A stretch of DNA of 64,000 nt from Marinilabiliaceae bacterium JC040 (GCA_022496785.1 SNAP01000008.1:43191-107190), one strand, 5' to 3'; positions 44,955 through 54,454 are shown, numbered from the stretch's first letter. The notes: generated by a model not told the origin, from the sequence alone. Translations and numbers: made by a program.

Positions 44955-45794
44955 ATATATTGATTTTAAAGTGGGAAGTACTTCTTCTTGATTTATTCCA
45001 TCCAAAGGATTATGTGAACTGTTTATTCTACATTCTATACCCTTTAAAATAAAATCACAAGCAGTATTTACAGAATCTATAAGAGAATTACCCTGTAACA
45101 TAGATCCTGTTAAAACAGATGTAAATGCATCTCCTGTTCCAGGATAAGAAGCATGAATATATTTTCTACTAATTATATGATGTGTATTTGAAGATTTTTC
45201 ATAAATAAGTACACCAGAATCTTTATTCTTATTCATTAATACTGACGTAATAACAACATATTCAGGTCCTTTTAAAGATAATTTTTTTGCACATTGAAGA
45301 ATAGAATCTTCATTATTTAAATCTTTAATATCTACACCTGATAAAAAACTGGCCTCTGTAAGATTTGGAGTAATTATATCTGCTTCTTGTATTAAATTTT
45401 GCATTCCTGAAACAATCTTTTCATCAAACCCACTATATAACTCTCCTCCATCACCCATCACTGGATCAACCACCACCAATTGTTTTTTCTTTCTAAAATC
45501 TTTAATAAAATCCTTTACTATTTCTATTTGTTCATAGTTTGCAAGATATCCACTATAAATAGAATCAAATTCTAAGTTTAATTCTTTCCAGTGATTTATT
45601 ATTGATCTAAGGTGAGATGTTAAATCTACACAATAAAAATTTGAATATTCTGAATGAGCTGAAAGAACAGCTGTAGGTAAAGGACAAACCCTTATTCCCA
45701 TTTTTGATAATATTGGAATTACAACGGTAAGAGATGCTCTTCCGTAGCCAGATATATCGTGTACTGCTGCTAATGTTGGTCTTGCTTTTTTCAT
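44946..45794 (-). CDS. Pyridoxamine/pyridoxal kinase-like protein
   Basis: A 282-residue ribokinase-fold kinase, probably salvaging vitamin B6. The start is RPTLAAVHDISGYGRASL, the glycine pattern of PdxY/PdxK enzymes. SAHSEYSNF, the phosphate/Mg motif VVDPVMGDGGELYSG (about 108-122), NLTEASFLSG and YPGTGDAFTSVLTG (catalytic Asp in GTGDAF, about 222-230) follow. Hydroxymethylpyrimidine kinase is less likely because of the VHDISGYG start. A -7 element lies 29 nt upstream. The pdxA gene, from B6 synthesis, is elsewhere in the window. Confidence 0.85.
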   Translation of the reverse strand: MKKARPTLAAVHDISGYGRASLTVVIPILSKMGIRVCPLPTAVLSAHSEYSNFYCVDLTSHLRSIINHWKELNLEFDSIYSGYLANYEQIEIVKDFIKDFRKKKQLVVVDPVMGDGGELYSGFDEKIVSGMQNLIQEADIITPNLTEASFLSGVDIKDLNNEDSILQCAKKLSLKGPEYVVITSVLMNKNKDSGVLIYEKSSNTHHIISRKYIHASYPGTGDAFTSVLTGSMLQGNSLIDSVNTACDFILKGIECRINSSHNPLDGINQEEVLPTLKSIYEE

Positions 45795-45823
45795 TCTATT
45801 TGTAGTTTATAAGCTTTGGTATG

Positions 45824-45831
45824 CAAAGATA
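45824..45831 (-). promoter_or_regulatory. -7 promoter element for the pyridoxamine kinase gene
   Basis: The minus strand reads TATCTTTG (TAnnTTTG), 29 nt upstream of the start codon. It lies within the false N-terminal extension of the opposite porE-like frame. Confidence 0.5.
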
Positions 45832-45868
45832 GAAGTTTCATCAAGATTATTTTATTACATTTATTGTA

Positions 45869-45876
45869 TATATTTG
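45869..45876 (+). promoter_or_regulatory. -7 promoter element for the porE-like gene
   Basis: TATATTTG fits TAnnTTTG, 50 nt before ATG 45927. This supports the ATG at 45927 as the true start over an upstream TTG at 45816. Confidence 0.45.
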
Positions 45877-45926
45877 TAATAAGTATTTATATACTTTCTA
45901 ATTCTTATAAATCAATATCTTACACT

Positions 45927-47909
45927 ATGAAGTTAATACGAAATATTGGATTTTTTGTCATCCTAATAATCTTAACAGCATGTTCTGCTTCAACTTATAT
46001 TTCTCAAGGAAACCAATTAAAGAAACAGGGGAAAACATTCGAAGCTTGTCAGAAATATGAAATAGCTTATAAAAAGATTAAAAACAATAGAGAAAAACGT
46101 TTAGCTATGGCTGAGCAAATTGGTGATAATTATAAAGATATTGCTAATTATAGAAAAGCTCTTAGATGGTATAAAAAATCAACTTACTCTCGTAAACCAA
46201 ATATGCAAAGAGTTTATAAACTTTTAGAAGTAGCTCATATATCTGGAAACAAAGCGGAGATAGATAGAACTTGTGAAAAGTATAATTTAGAGTACAATCC
46301 TCAAACGAAAACTGAAAATAAACTTAGGTATATAGTAGAAAATGCTAATATCTTTAATTCAAGATACGATGATTTCTGTCCTATTCTTATAGGTGATGAT
46401 TCTGATAAATTATATATTACATCAAATCGTAATCTTAAAAGTGTTTTTAAACAATACAAATCTAAAGTTAGTGGAACTAATAAATCAGATATATACCTAG
46501 CTAAATATTCTGATGAAGTAGTTAAAGTCTTTCACTCTAAGAATAAAAAGAGAAGAAGAGTAAAAAAAGAATATATCGATTCTCTTAGATGGCAACAACC
46601 TTTATATATAAGAGATAGTATTATAAATACAGCATCCGAAGAAGGTGCTATCTGCTTTTCTAGCGATGAGAAGAATATCTATTTTACTAGCTCTCGTAAA
46701 GAGGAAGGATTGCATCTACCTGCAAAAATATTTATAGGAACTAAGCAAGAAGATGACTTGTTTTCAGATATTTCAAGATTAAAAATTACTAACGATTCTA
46801 TACCTATTGGACAACCTGCTATCAGTCCAAATGGAACAAGATTATATTTTGTATCTAGGATGAAAGGAGGGAAAGGTGGTGCTGATATTTGGTATTCTAT
46901 TAAAATGAAAGGTAAATGGAGTGAACCTGTAAATGCCTCTGAAATTAATACTCAAGGTGATGATATGTACCCTAGTTTTAATAGTAAAGGAGATTTATTC
47001 TTTGCTTCTAATGGTAGAGAAGGTTTTGGTGGTTTCGATATCTATAAAAGGATTGAAAAAAACAATAAAATCGTAATTGAACATCTACCAGAACCAATAA
47101 ATTCTTACGCAGATGATTTTGCCATTACATACTATAAAGGGCAAGATAAAGGATTCTTTTCTTCTAATAGAGGTGAAGGTGACGATTTGGATATTTATTA
47201 TTTTGCATATAGCCCATTAAGTTTTTCTATGAAGATTGTTGTTGTTGATAATCAAACATCTGAATTTATACCTAGAACAACTGTTAGGATGATAGATTCT
47301 AATGGAGAATTTAGTGAAAAAAAAACAGATATAAAGGGAGAGGTCTCTTTCGATTGGATTAATAAAAGTGAAGTCTCTTTCTTTGTATATAAGAAAGGCT
47401 ACCTTAAAGATAAAATATCATTCTCTACTTTCGATCTTAAAGATAATATGTCTTATTCTGAACTTGTAAGATTAAACAAAATCAACGCTACGATAGAGAT
47501 TCCAGATATATTTTTTGAATTTGGTAAATATAATCTTAGTGAAAAATCTATTACAGCACTTAATAAACTTGTAAATCTATTGAAAATCAATAACGATATT
47601 TCTATTGAATTATCTTCTCATAGTGATATGATAGGTGATGACCAATCTAATCTTTTACTCTCTCAGAAAAGAGCTCAATCTATTGTCGATTTTCTTATTT
47701 CTAAAGGTATAAGAAAAGATAGACTTAAGCCTAAAGGTTATGGAGAAAAGAAACCCCGTATAATTACTAAATCAATTATATTGAAATATCCATTTCTTAA
47801 AAATATTAAATCTTTATCTCCTGTGATTATTAATTCCTTAGATAAGAATAAACAAGAAATTTGTAATGCTCTTAATCGTAGAACAGAATTTATAGTTATT
47901 TCTAAATAA
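45927..47909 (+). CDS. porE: PorE-like OmpA-family lipoprotein (TPR, PD40 and carboxypeptidase-regulatory domains)
   Basis: A 660-residue lipoprotein read from ATG 45927 (MKLIRNIGFFVILIILTAC, lipid Cys at 19). The frame extends further upstream to TTG 45816, but that part overlaps the promoter elements. Domains in order: TPR-like helices (about 22-120), WD40/PD40-type beta-propeller strands (SGTNKSDIYLAKYSD, FGGFDIYKR, FFSSNRGEGDDLDIYYFAY), a carboxypeptidase-regulatory strand domain (about 430-510) and an OmpA C-terminal peptidoglycan-binding domain (DIFFEFGKYNLSEKS, LSQKRAQSIVDFL, NRRTEFIV). This order is that of PorE, part of the type IX secretion envelope apparatus. The OmpA domain has an insert before NRRTEF. 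Confidence 0.8.
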   Translation: MKLIRNIGFFVILIILTACSASTYISQGNQLKKQGKTFEACQKYEIAYKKIKNNREKRLAMAEQIGDNYKDIANYRKALRWYKKSTYSRKPNMQRVYKLLEVAHISGNKAEIDRTCEKYNLEYNPQTKTENKLRYIVENANIFNSRYDDFCPILIGDDSDKLYITSNRNLKSVFKQYKSKVSGTNKSDIYLAKYSDEVVKVFHSKNKKRRRVKKEYIDSLRWQQPLYIRDSIINTASEEGAICFSSDEKNIYFTSSRKEEGLHLPAKIFIGTKQEDDLFSDISRLKITNDSIPIGQPAISPNGTRLYFVSRMKGGKGGADIWYSIKMKGKWSEPVNASEINTQGDDMYPSFNSKGDLFFASNGREGFGGFDIYKRIEKNNKIVIEHLPEPINSYADDFAITYYKGQDKGFFSSNRGEGDDLDIYYFAYSPLSFSMKIVVVDNQTSEFIPRTTVRMIDSNGEFSEKKTDIKGEVSFDWINKSEVSFFVYKKGYLKDKISFSTFDLKDNMSYSELVRLNKINATIEIPDIFFEFGKYNLSEKSITALNKLVNLLKINNDISIELSSHSDMIGDDQSNLLLSQKRAQSIVDFLISKGIRKDRLKPKGYGEKKPRIITKSIILKYPFLKNIKSLSPVIINSLDKNKQEICNALNRRTEFIVISK

Positions 47910-47948
47910 ACTACTTAGTAATTATCTATTCCTACAATTAAAAAAGAC

Positions 47949-47956
47949 TATATTTG
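47949..47956 (+). promoter_or_regulatory. -7 promoter element for purM
   Basis: TATATTTG fits TAnnTTTG, 33 nt before the purM start. Confidence 0.5.
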
Positions 47957-47989
47957 TGCTTAATTTAATCAAAACATTATAACTCAGCT

Positions 47990-49159
47990 ATGAGAAAAGA
48001 CGCAAGGTATAACATGAGAGGTGTATCGGCCTCTAAAGAAGATGTGCACAACGCCATTAAGAATATTGATAAAGGATTATTTCCAAAGGCTTTCTGTAAA
48101 ATTGTTCCTGACTACCTATGTGGTGACGATGAATATTGTAATATTATGCATGCTGATGGTGCAGGTACTAAATCATCTCTTGCATATATGTATTGGAAAG
48201 AAACTGGTGATCTTTCTGTTTGGAAAGGTATAGCTCAAGACGCTATTGCAATGAATATCGACGATTTATTGTGCGTTGGTGCTGTTGACAATATTCTACT
48301 TTCTTCTACTATAGGTCGTAATAAAAACCTTATCCCAGGTGAAGTTATTTCTGCCGTTATTAATGGAACAGAAGAATGGCTTGAAGAATATAGAAAAATG
48401 GGTGTTAATATTTATTCTACAGGTGGTGAAACTGCTGATGTCGGCGACCTTGTTAGAACTATTATTGTTGACTCTACTGTTACTTGTAGAATGAAAAAAG
48501 AAGATGTTATTAATGCTGAAAATATTAAAGCTGGTGATGTTATTGTTGGGCTTTCTTCTTTCGGTCAAGCATCTTACGAAAATGAATATAATGGTGGAAT
48601 GGGCTCAAATGGTTTAACTTCTGCTAGACATGATGTTTTTGCTCACTATTTAGCTGATAAATTCCCTGAAAGTTTTGATAATTCTGTTCCTGATGAACTT
48701 GTTTATTCTGGTAATTGTAAATTAACTCAAGCAGTTGAAGACTTAGATATTGATGCTGGAAAATTAGTTCTTTCAGCTACAAGAACTTATGCTCCAATTA
48801 TTAAGAAAATTCTTGATAAATATAGAAAACAAATATCTGGTATGATACACTGTTCTGGTGGTGCTCAAACTAAAGTTCTTAACTTTGTTAATAACATTCA
48901 TGTTATTAAAGATAATATGTTCGACGTTCCTCCTCTTTTCAAATTAATTAAAGAACAATCAAATACTAGTTGGGACGAAATGTATAAAGTATTTAATATG
49001 GGACATCGTTTTGAAATTTATGTCCCTAAAGATATAGCTCAAGATATTATATCTATTTCTGAAAGCTTCAATGTTGATGCCAAGATTATTGGTAGATGCG
49101 AAGAAGCTGCAGAAAATAAATTAACTATCAAATCAGAATTTGGTGAGTTTATTTATTAG
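47990..49159 (+). CDS. purM: Phosphoribosylformylglycinamidine cyclo-ligase (AIR synthase)
   Basis: A 389-residue PurM/AIR-synthase-family enzyme that closes the imidazole ring in purine synthesis using ATP. Seen are HADGAGTKSSLAYMYWKE, DAIAMNIDDLLCVGA (the usual MNVNDILCVGA motif), YSTGGETADVGDL and GLSSFGQASYENEYNGGMG. At about 389 residues it is longer than the usual 345-residue enzyme. I recall this longer form as the Bacteroidota version. Stand-alone gene with a terminator downstream. Confidence 0.87.
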   Translation: MRKDARYNMRGVSASKEDVHNAIKNIDKGLFPKAFCKIVPDYLCGDDEYCNIMHADGAGTKSSLAYMYWKETGDLSVWKGIAQDAIAMNIDDLLCVGAVDNILLSSTIGRNKNLIPGEVISAVINGTEEWLEEYRKMGVNIYSTGGETADVGDLVRTIIVDSTVTCRMKKEDVINAENIKAGDVIVGLSSFGQASYENEYNGGMGSNGLTSARHDVFAHYLADKFPESFDNSVPDELVYSGNCKLTQAVEDLDIDAGKLVLSATRTYAPIIKKILDKYRKQISGMIHCSGGAQTKVLNFVNNIHVIKDNMFDVPPLFKLIKEQSNTSWDEMYKVFNMGHRFEIYVPKDIAQDIISISESFNVDAKIIGRCEEAAENKLTIKSEFGEFIY

Positions 49160-49181
49160 TATCTTCAGTTTTCGAGTTTAT

Positions 49182-49214
49182 TTTGCCTTACCATTTAAAT
49201 GGTAAGGCTTTTTT
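49182..49214 (+). terminator. Rho-independent terminator after purM
   Basis: GCCTTACCATTT (49185-49196) and AAATGGTAAGGC (49197-49208) form a 24-nt perfect palindrome, followed by a run of six T. Confidence 0.85.
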
Positions 49215-49217
49215 GTT

Positions 49218-49679
49218 TTAGCTCTTATTTTTTATACTCTCTACAATACTATCTCCAACTTCATAATACATATCTTCTATCTTTATCATCTTTTCTGCAA
49301 AGAATTTAAATATCTTTTCCCAATCATTCTTATTTAGAAAATTTACACCATCCAATTTAAAATATGCAAAAGATACAAAACGATTATCATTAGATAAATA
49401 TTCCTTATCCCAAATTAAAGATTCCCCCATACTATCTTCTATAATAACTTTATAAGCTTCCCAATAAGAAAATATTAGATGTTTCTTTGATATCTTTTTA
49501 TGATCTACTTGTATACCAACAACTGCTTTCTCTCTATTTGCATCAAATTTAAGCTGTGATGAACTAACTGATATGTGATTAAGTAACCAGCGTCGGCGTA
49601 TCTTATTTTGCTTACAATAGCGTCTAAATTCCTCCCAAAACTCTCTTTTTATATCTTTTTCTTCTTCTTTCGTGTACAT
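49218..49679 (-). CDS. DUF4268-domain protein
   Basis: A 153-residue soluble protein that I recognise as DUF4268. It starts with a charged helix (EEEKDIKREFWEEFRRYCKQ), then a strand-rich part (FDANREKAVVGIQVDHKK), a helix with the FSYWEAYKVIIEDSMG stretch and a C-terminal WEKIFKFFAEKMIKIEDMYYE segment. There is no membrane segment or signal peptide. The domain also occurs fused to nuclease-like modules, but here it stands alone, so the function is unknown. It has its own -7 element 16 nt upstream. Confidence 0.75.
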   Translation of the reverse strand: MYTKEEEKDIKREFWEEFRRYCKQNKIRRRWLLNHISVSSSQLKFDANREKAVVGIQVDHKKISKKHLIFSYWEAYKVIIEDSMGESLIWDKEYLSNDNRFVSFAYFKLDGVNFLNKNDWEKIFKFFAEKMIKIEDMYYEVGDSIVESIKNKS

Positions 49680-49695
49680 ACTATTCGTTTTTTTA

Positions 49696-49703
49696 CAAAA
49701 ATA
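49696..49703 (-). promoter_or_regulatory. -7 promoter element for the DUF4268 gene
   Basis: The minus strand reads TATTTTTG (TAnnTTTG), 16 nt before the start codon. Confidence 0.4.
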
Positions 49704-49745
49704 TAAGATTTCAAGACTAATATATACATATACTCTTTAATTTCG

Positions 49746-49753
49746 TAAATTTG
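49746..49753 (+). promoter_or_regulatory. -7 promoter element for the DUF4956-rnhB pair
   Basis: TAAATTTG fits TAnnTTTG, 30 nt before ATG 49784; it lies about 40 nt from the divergent DUF4268 element. Confidence 0.45.
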
Positions 49754-49783
49754 ATGAATATATGATAATAAAAAAACTTGTAT

Positions 49784-50350
49784 ATGGTAAATCTTGATAC
49801 TGGAATTATTGGTTTGGTAATTCATTTTGCTATTAATGTTATTTCGTGTGCTTTAATAACATATGTTGTTTACGTTAGAAGAGCTCAGGCAAAGAGTTAT
49901 GATTTCTCTTTCATGATGATTGCTACTATTATATTCTTCTTATGTTTCTTCCTCTCTAGTGTAGATTTACAACTAGGAATGGCTCTTGGACTTTTTGCTA
50001 TCTTTGGTATTATTAGATATCGTACAGATGCTATGCCTGTAAGAGAAATGACTTTCCTGTTTTTAATGATTGCTCTATCACTTATCAACGCTCTTATTCC
50101 TCTTTGTCTTGAATTAGGACTTGTAAATATTATCTTTGTCGTTATGCCTTTAATTATTGAAGGTACGCGTAAAGGTAGCCGTAAAGAATTTAAAGTGGTT
50201 TATAATAATATCGAGAATCTAAATAAATCTAATAGATCTAAACTTAAAAGAGAATTACAAGAAAAACTCCATATTAAGATTGCACATATTAGAATTGATA
50301 AAATTGATATGGTGAATAATAAAGCTATTTTAACGGTTACTATTGATTAG
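49784..50350 (+). CDS. DUF4956-domain membrane protein
   Basis: 188 residues from ATG 49784; the frame can be read from TTG at 49778, two codons earlier, but ATG is preferred. Three or four membrane helices lie in residues about 8-125 (IGLVIHFAINVISCALITYV; SFMMIATIIFFLCFFLSSV; MTFLFLMIALSLINALIPLC), with the conserved LGLFAIFGIIRYRTDAMPVREMTF stretch between them (read as GMALGLFAIFGIIRYRTD). A basic cytosolic C-terminus follows (TRKGSRKEFKVVY...). DUF4956 is a widespread family of unknown function, sometimes found near polyphosphate-polymerising VTC domain genes; none is in the window. The rnhB start lies 18 nt after it. Confidence 0.8.
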   Translation: MVNLDTGIIGLVIHFAINVISCALITYVVYVRRAQAKSYDFSFMMIATIIFFLCFFLSSVDLQLGMALGLFAIFGIIRYRTDAMPVREMTFLFLMIALSLINALIPLCLELGLVNIIFVVMPLIIEGTRKGSRKEFKVVYNNIENLNKSNRSKLKRELQEKLHIKIAHIRIDKIDMVNNKAILTVTID

Positions 50351-50368
50351 TAATTATATAAATGTAAT

Positions 50369-50965
50369 ATGTTATTAAATAATTTTTCTTCCTTTAAAAA
50401 CGAAGTAGGATGCGATGAAGCTGGTAGAGGATGTTTAGCTGGACCTGTTTTTGCTGCTGCTGTATTATTACCTGATAATTTCTCTAATGAGATGCTTAAT
50501 GATTCAAAAAAATTAAGTGAGAAAAAAAGATATCTTCTTAAAGATATTATAGAAAAAGAGGCAATTGCTTGGGCTGTAGGTATTGTCGATAATAATGAAA
50601 TAGATGATATTAATATCTTAAATGCTTCTTTTCTAGCTATGCATAGAGCTATTGATAATTTATCTGTTAAACCTGATTTTCTAATTATTGATGGTAATAG
50701 ATTTAAGGAATATAAAAAAATTAAACATGAATGTATTGTTAAAGGTGATGCTAAATATATGTCTATTGCTGCTGCTTCAATACTTGCTAAAACGTATAGA
50801 GACAATTATATGATTGAAATGGATAAAGAATATCCAGGATATAATTGGGCTAAAAATAAAGGTTATCCAACTAAGGATCACAGAGAAGCTATACAACAAA
50901 ATGGAATATCTCCTTTACATCGTAAATCTTTCAAACTAGTGGAACCCCAATTGAAATTATTCTAA
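50369..50965 (+). CDS. rnhB: Ribonuclease HII
   Basis: A 198-residue enzyme cutting RNA from DNA-RNA hybrids and removing single ribonucleotides. The motif [14 protein letters not shown] begins at residue 14 with the catalytic Asp16 and Glu17. Then come [12 protein letters not shown], the third acid in FLIIDGN, and [13 protein letters not shown] with the fourth. It forms an operon with the DUF4956 gene and ends before a hairpin. Confidence 0.95.
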   Translation: MLLNNFSSFKNEVGCDEAGRGCLAGPVFAAAVLLPDNFSNEMLNDSKKLSEKKRYLLKDIIEKEAIAWAVGIVDNNEIDDINILNASFLAMHRAIDNLSVKPDFLIIDGNRFKEYKKIKHECIVKGDAKYMSIAAASILAKTYRDNYMIEMDKEYPGYNWAKNKGYPTKDHREAIQQNGISPLHRKSFKLVEPQLKLF

Positions 50966-50968
50966 AAG

Positions 50969-51007
50969 AAAGAGCTATCAACTTAATTTTGATAGCTCTT
51001 TTTTATT
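50969..51007. terminator. Terminator between rnhB and the BACON/BspA gene
   Basis: AAAGAGCTATCAA (50969-50981) pairs with TTGATAGCTCTTT (50989-51001), followed by T on the plus strand; the A-rich left side may serve the opposing gene more weakly. Confidence 0.85.
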
Positions 51008-54000
51008 TTATCTTTCTATAATATTTTTAAATTCTTTCCATGGATCTTTTGTACTGTACTCATTGTGAAGACTAGCAGGTACAATTAATGTCTCTTTTAA
51101 GGTTCCATTAAAGATATCTTTCCCAATTTTTATTTTAGTAAGATCTTCAATATATGATTTTACTTGTTTTAAACTTGTACATTTTGCAAAAGCATAATCT
51201 CCAATTCCTGTTAACATCTTAGGTAAACTAATTTCAATTAAACTTGTACAACCTATAAATGATCCAGAATTTATGAATCTTAATTCTTCTGGGAATTCTA
51301 TATTTGATAAGTTTATACATTTTGCAAAAGCTTGTTTATCAATAAATCTTAAAGATTTTGGTAATGAAATAGATTTTATATTTGAACAATTCTCAAAAGC
51401 TCCAACACCAATTAGCATAATACGATTTGGAAATTTAATGTTTTCTAATTTTGTACAGTTATAGAAAGCTCTATCTCTTATGTGCGTTAAATTTTCTGAT
51501 AGTATCACTTTAGATAAGTTCTTACACATAGTAAAACATCCTTCTTTAATTTCTTTTACTTGATTTGGTATTGTAATTTCTTCTAAAGATGTACAACTTT
51601 TAAATGCATCAGAGTCAATCTTTGAAACACTTTCAGGAATAATTATAGATTTTAATTTAGAACAAGAATGAAATGTTTCTGAACTGATATATGTTATACC
51701 ATCTTCAATTATTACTTCTTTTAAATTATTACAATATTTAAATACACCAGTTCCTAATGTAATAATTGAATTAGGAATTGTTATCTTTTCTAATCCTGAT
51801 CCATTAAAAGCTTCTTTATCTAAGATCTTTAGGTTTTCAGGAAGTTTTATCGTTTTTAATTTACTACACCTATTGAATGCATATTCTCCTATATAGTCTG
51901 TGCTCTCAGGAATTGAAACATATTCAAGATTTTCACATAATTGAAATGCATTATCATTTATCTTTATTAATCCCTTTGGTAATACTATTCGTATGTGAGA
52001 TTCTTTACTTTCATTAAAAGCTTTAATTCCTATTTCTTTTATATTTGAAAGTCTTATATCCTTATTAAAATCAATCTCTGCTTCATTCCCATCCCAATAT
52101 TTAAGTATACTTCCATCTTCATTTAGAATATATGAATTAGTATTATAATCAATTCCAGATTGTTTCATTCTTATTGATTCTTTAAGCTCTGGATTTGTAG
52201 TTGAATTAATAAGTATTACTCCATATCGGATATCTCCTCCAAAATTTGATTTTATACTTAAGTTTATTGTTTTATTAATTCCTGAACCTTTTATTTCAGA
52301 GATAATCCATTCTGGTTTATCAATTGCGATTTCTGTATTAGCTCTTATATTTATTGTCTTAAGTTCCCCTTTAGCTAATGAAACTAAATCGTGTTTTCCT
52401 AATATTTCTAATATCTTTGAGCAGTCTTGATTTATATTTAAAATTCTCTCTATACCCTTACCTTTAAAGATAAGTTTAGCACTTCGTTTACTTGCAGATT
52501 CGTTCTTTTTTATAATTATTTGAACTTTATTTCCGTTGATCGATTTTGTTTTAATAACGTTAATCCATTCTTTTGCATTTTCAGGAGTTTCAATTGTATA
52601 TTCAATATTTGAACTAACTTCTATTTCTACACTTTCTCCTTCTTCCTTTGCATTTATCTCTTTAGTAGAAAGAGTTAGAACGTCTTTCTGATTTTGTTTG
52701 ATGCTTAAAATCTCAGTTATTTCTCCACTTTTAAAAACAATTTTTGCTTCTCTCTTATCCGAAGTTTCATTCTGTTTTACAATGAATTGGATCTTTGTTT
52801 CTTTAAGACCTTTAGTCTTTATAGCACTAATCCAGGCTTTTGCTTCTTCAGGTATTTCAATAGTGAAATCAATATTAGAATTGACACTAGTTTCAATATT
52901 TCCGCCTTCAGAATCGACATTTATTTCTTTTGATGATAAGATTAATGCGTTCTTTTGATTTTGATTTACTGTTAGAATATCTACTAATTTCCCGCTTTTA
53001 AATATAATCTTAGCACTTCTTGCTTTGTAAGTATCATTCTTCTTAATTATAAATTGAACTTTTGATTCACTTAGTCCTTTTGTCTTTATAATACTAATCC
53101 ATTCTTTTGCTTCTTCAGGAATTTCTATTGTGTAATCAACATTTGCACTAATAGTTGTTTCAATATTTTCTCCTTCAGATTTTACATTTATTTCTTTTGA
53201 TGATAAGATTAATCCATCTTTTTGATTTTGATTTATTGTAAGAATCTCACTTATGCTTCCGCTTTTAAATAAAACCTTAGCACTCCTTTTATCGTAAGTA
53301 TCATTCTTCTTAATTATAAATTGAACTTTAGACTCACTTAGTCCTTTAGTCTTTATAACACTAATCCACTCTTTTGCTTCTTCAGGAATTTCTATTGTGT
53401 AATCAACATTTGCACTAATAGTTGTTTCAATATTTCCTCCTTCAGCTTTTGCATTTATTTCCTTTGTAGAGATAATAATACTATTCTTTTGATCTTGTAT
53501 TAAAGTAAAAGTTTCTTCAATGTCATTATTAATATCTCTAAAGGTAATTTTCCCTTCTCTTTTACTTCCAGTCTTATTTTCTTCTGCTATATAGAATAAT
53601 TTATGACTAGACATTCCTTTATTCACTAACTCTTTTATCCAAGTACAATTAATTTCTTTTCTATATTCTGTATTACTATTAACAGTTAAAGAAAACTCTT
53701 GTTTTGCTGATGAAATATCTTTTCTATTACTTGATAATAATAAGGTTTTTTCACCTATTTGATATATAGTTACTATCTCAGAAATTTCACCATTTTTGAT
53801 ACTTATATGTCCTTCTCTTTTTCCTGATCCCTCGTTCTTTGCAATTTTAAAATTAAGTATTGAATTAGTTAAACCCTTAGTTTTAATTTCTGATATCCAC
53901 GATTTAGAACCCTCTGAAATTTCTGCACTGTATTCTATATTAGATTTTACTACAAGTTCTATATTTCCACCAGTTTTATCTATCTGATATTCATCCTTAC

Positions 54001-54388
54001 TTAGTATTATTGCATCTTTTTGTTTTTGATTAACAATGAATGTTTTTCTAATATCTTTTGAACTTATGTTGACTGATACTGAGCGATTGTCAAAAGTTGT
54101 GTTTGTGTTTACATCTATTGTTAATACATGTTTACCTGCTTCTCCTTCTTCAGGATATACACTGCACCATTGCGATGCTTCTGTTTTTGAAACTTCAACT
54201 TTCCATGCTTTATTAGAGTAAAATTCAAACTTCTTACTTGCAGATTTTGATGAAACGTCTATATCTTTCGATAATAAATTTACTTGTGTCTTAATTTCTT
54301 CAATAGTTTCTTTTTTTTCTTTCTTATTTGAGCAACTTAGTATAAATAAGCTTACCAAAATAAGATTAATCAATTTGTTGAATTTCAT
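51008..54388 (-). CDS. Surface lipoprotein with eight BACON domains and BspA-type leucine-rich repeats
   Basis: A 1126-residue lipoprotein; the lipobox LFILSC has Cys at 19, followed by a Lys/Glu linker. Residues about 35-750 are eight BACON-like Ig units of about 88 residues, each ending in an I-x-N/K-Q-x-Q-type strand (VNQKQ, IYQIGE, INQNQ). Units 4-7 are near-identical copies. Residues about 770-1126 are BspA/LRR_5 repeats of 23 residues (NAFQLCENLEYVSIPEST pattern), closing with SLHNEYSTKDPWKEF, the usual end of BspA proteins. BACON domains often bind mucin glycans or extend the protein; BspA repeats bind host or matrix proteins. Surface adhesion is inferred. Confidence 0.88.
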   Translation of the reverse strand: MKFNKLINLILVSLFILSCSNKKEKKETIEEIKTQVNLLSKDIDVSSKSASKKFEFYSNKAWKVEVSKTEASQWCSVYPEEGEAGKHVLTIDVNTNTTFDNRSVSVNISSKDIRKTFIVNQKQKDAIILSKDEYQIDKTGGNIELVVKSNIEYSAEISEGSKSWISEIKTKGLTNSILNFKIAKNEGSGKREGHISIKNGEISEIVTIYQIGEKTLLLSSNRKDISSAKQEFSLTVNSNTEYRKEINCTWIKELVNKGMSSHKLFYIAEENKTGSKREGKITFRDINNDIEETFTLIQDQKNSIIISTKEINAKAEGGNIETTISANVDYTIEIPEEAKEWISVIKTKGLSESKVQFIIKKNDTYDKRSAKVLFKSGSISEILTINQNQKDGLILSSKEINVKSEGENIETTISANVDYTIEIPEEAKEWISIIKTKGLSESKVQFIIKKNDTYKARSAKIIFKSGKLVDILTVNQNQKNALILSSKEINVDSEGGNIETSVNSNIDFTIEIPEEAKAWISAIKTKGLKETKIQFIVKQNETSDKREAKIVFKSGEITEILSIKQNQKDVLTLSTKEINAKEEGESVEIEVSSNIEYTIETPENAKEWINVIKTKSINGNKVQIIIKKNESASKRSAKLIFKGKGIERILNINQDCSKILEILGKHDLVSLAKGELKTINIRANTEIAIDKPEWIISEIKGSGINKTINLSIKSNFGGDIRYGVILINSTTNPELKESIRMKQSGIDYNTNSYILNEDGSILKYWDGNEAEIDFNKDIRLSNIKEIGIKAFNESKESHIRIVLPKGLIKINDNAFQLCENLEYVSIPESTDYIGEYAFNRCSKLKTIKLPENLKILDKEAFNGSGLEKITIPNSIITLGTGVFKYCNNLKEVIIEDGITYISSETFHSCSKLKSIIIPESVSKIDSDAFKSCTSLEEITIPNQVKEIKEGCFTMCKNLSKVILSENLTHIRDRAFYNCTKLENIKFPNRIMLIGVGAFENCSNIKSISLPKSLRFIDKQAFAKCINLSNIEFPEELRFINSGSFIGCTSLIEISLPKMLTGIGDYAFAKCTSLKQVKSYIEDLTKIKIGKDIFNGTLKETLIVPASLHNEYSTKDPWKEFKNIIER
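52650..53530. repeat. 267-nt tandem DNA repeat within the BACON gene
   Basis: BACON units 4-7 repeat with a period of 267 nt (89 codons). For example TCATTCTTCTTAATTATAAA starts at 53034 and again at 53301. Units 4 and 5 are almost identical at the DNA level; units 6 and 7 are more diverged. The period keeps the reading frame. Confidence 0.85.
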
Positions 54389-54454
54389 TTTTTATAATTT
54401 TTAAATTTGTAGTGATTTTTATCTCGAATAGAGATGATTGATTTTAGTAAAGTA

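Noticed and set aside
45816..45926. N-terminal extension of the porE-like protein
   Set aside because: It lacks any signal or domain, contains the opposite gene's promoter element, and the downstream ATG gives a standard lipoprotein signal.
51008..54388. The BACON repeats as a CRISPR-like or intergenic repeat
   Set aside because: The repeat period is a multiple of three and the frame is open throughout, so it is a protein domain repeat.
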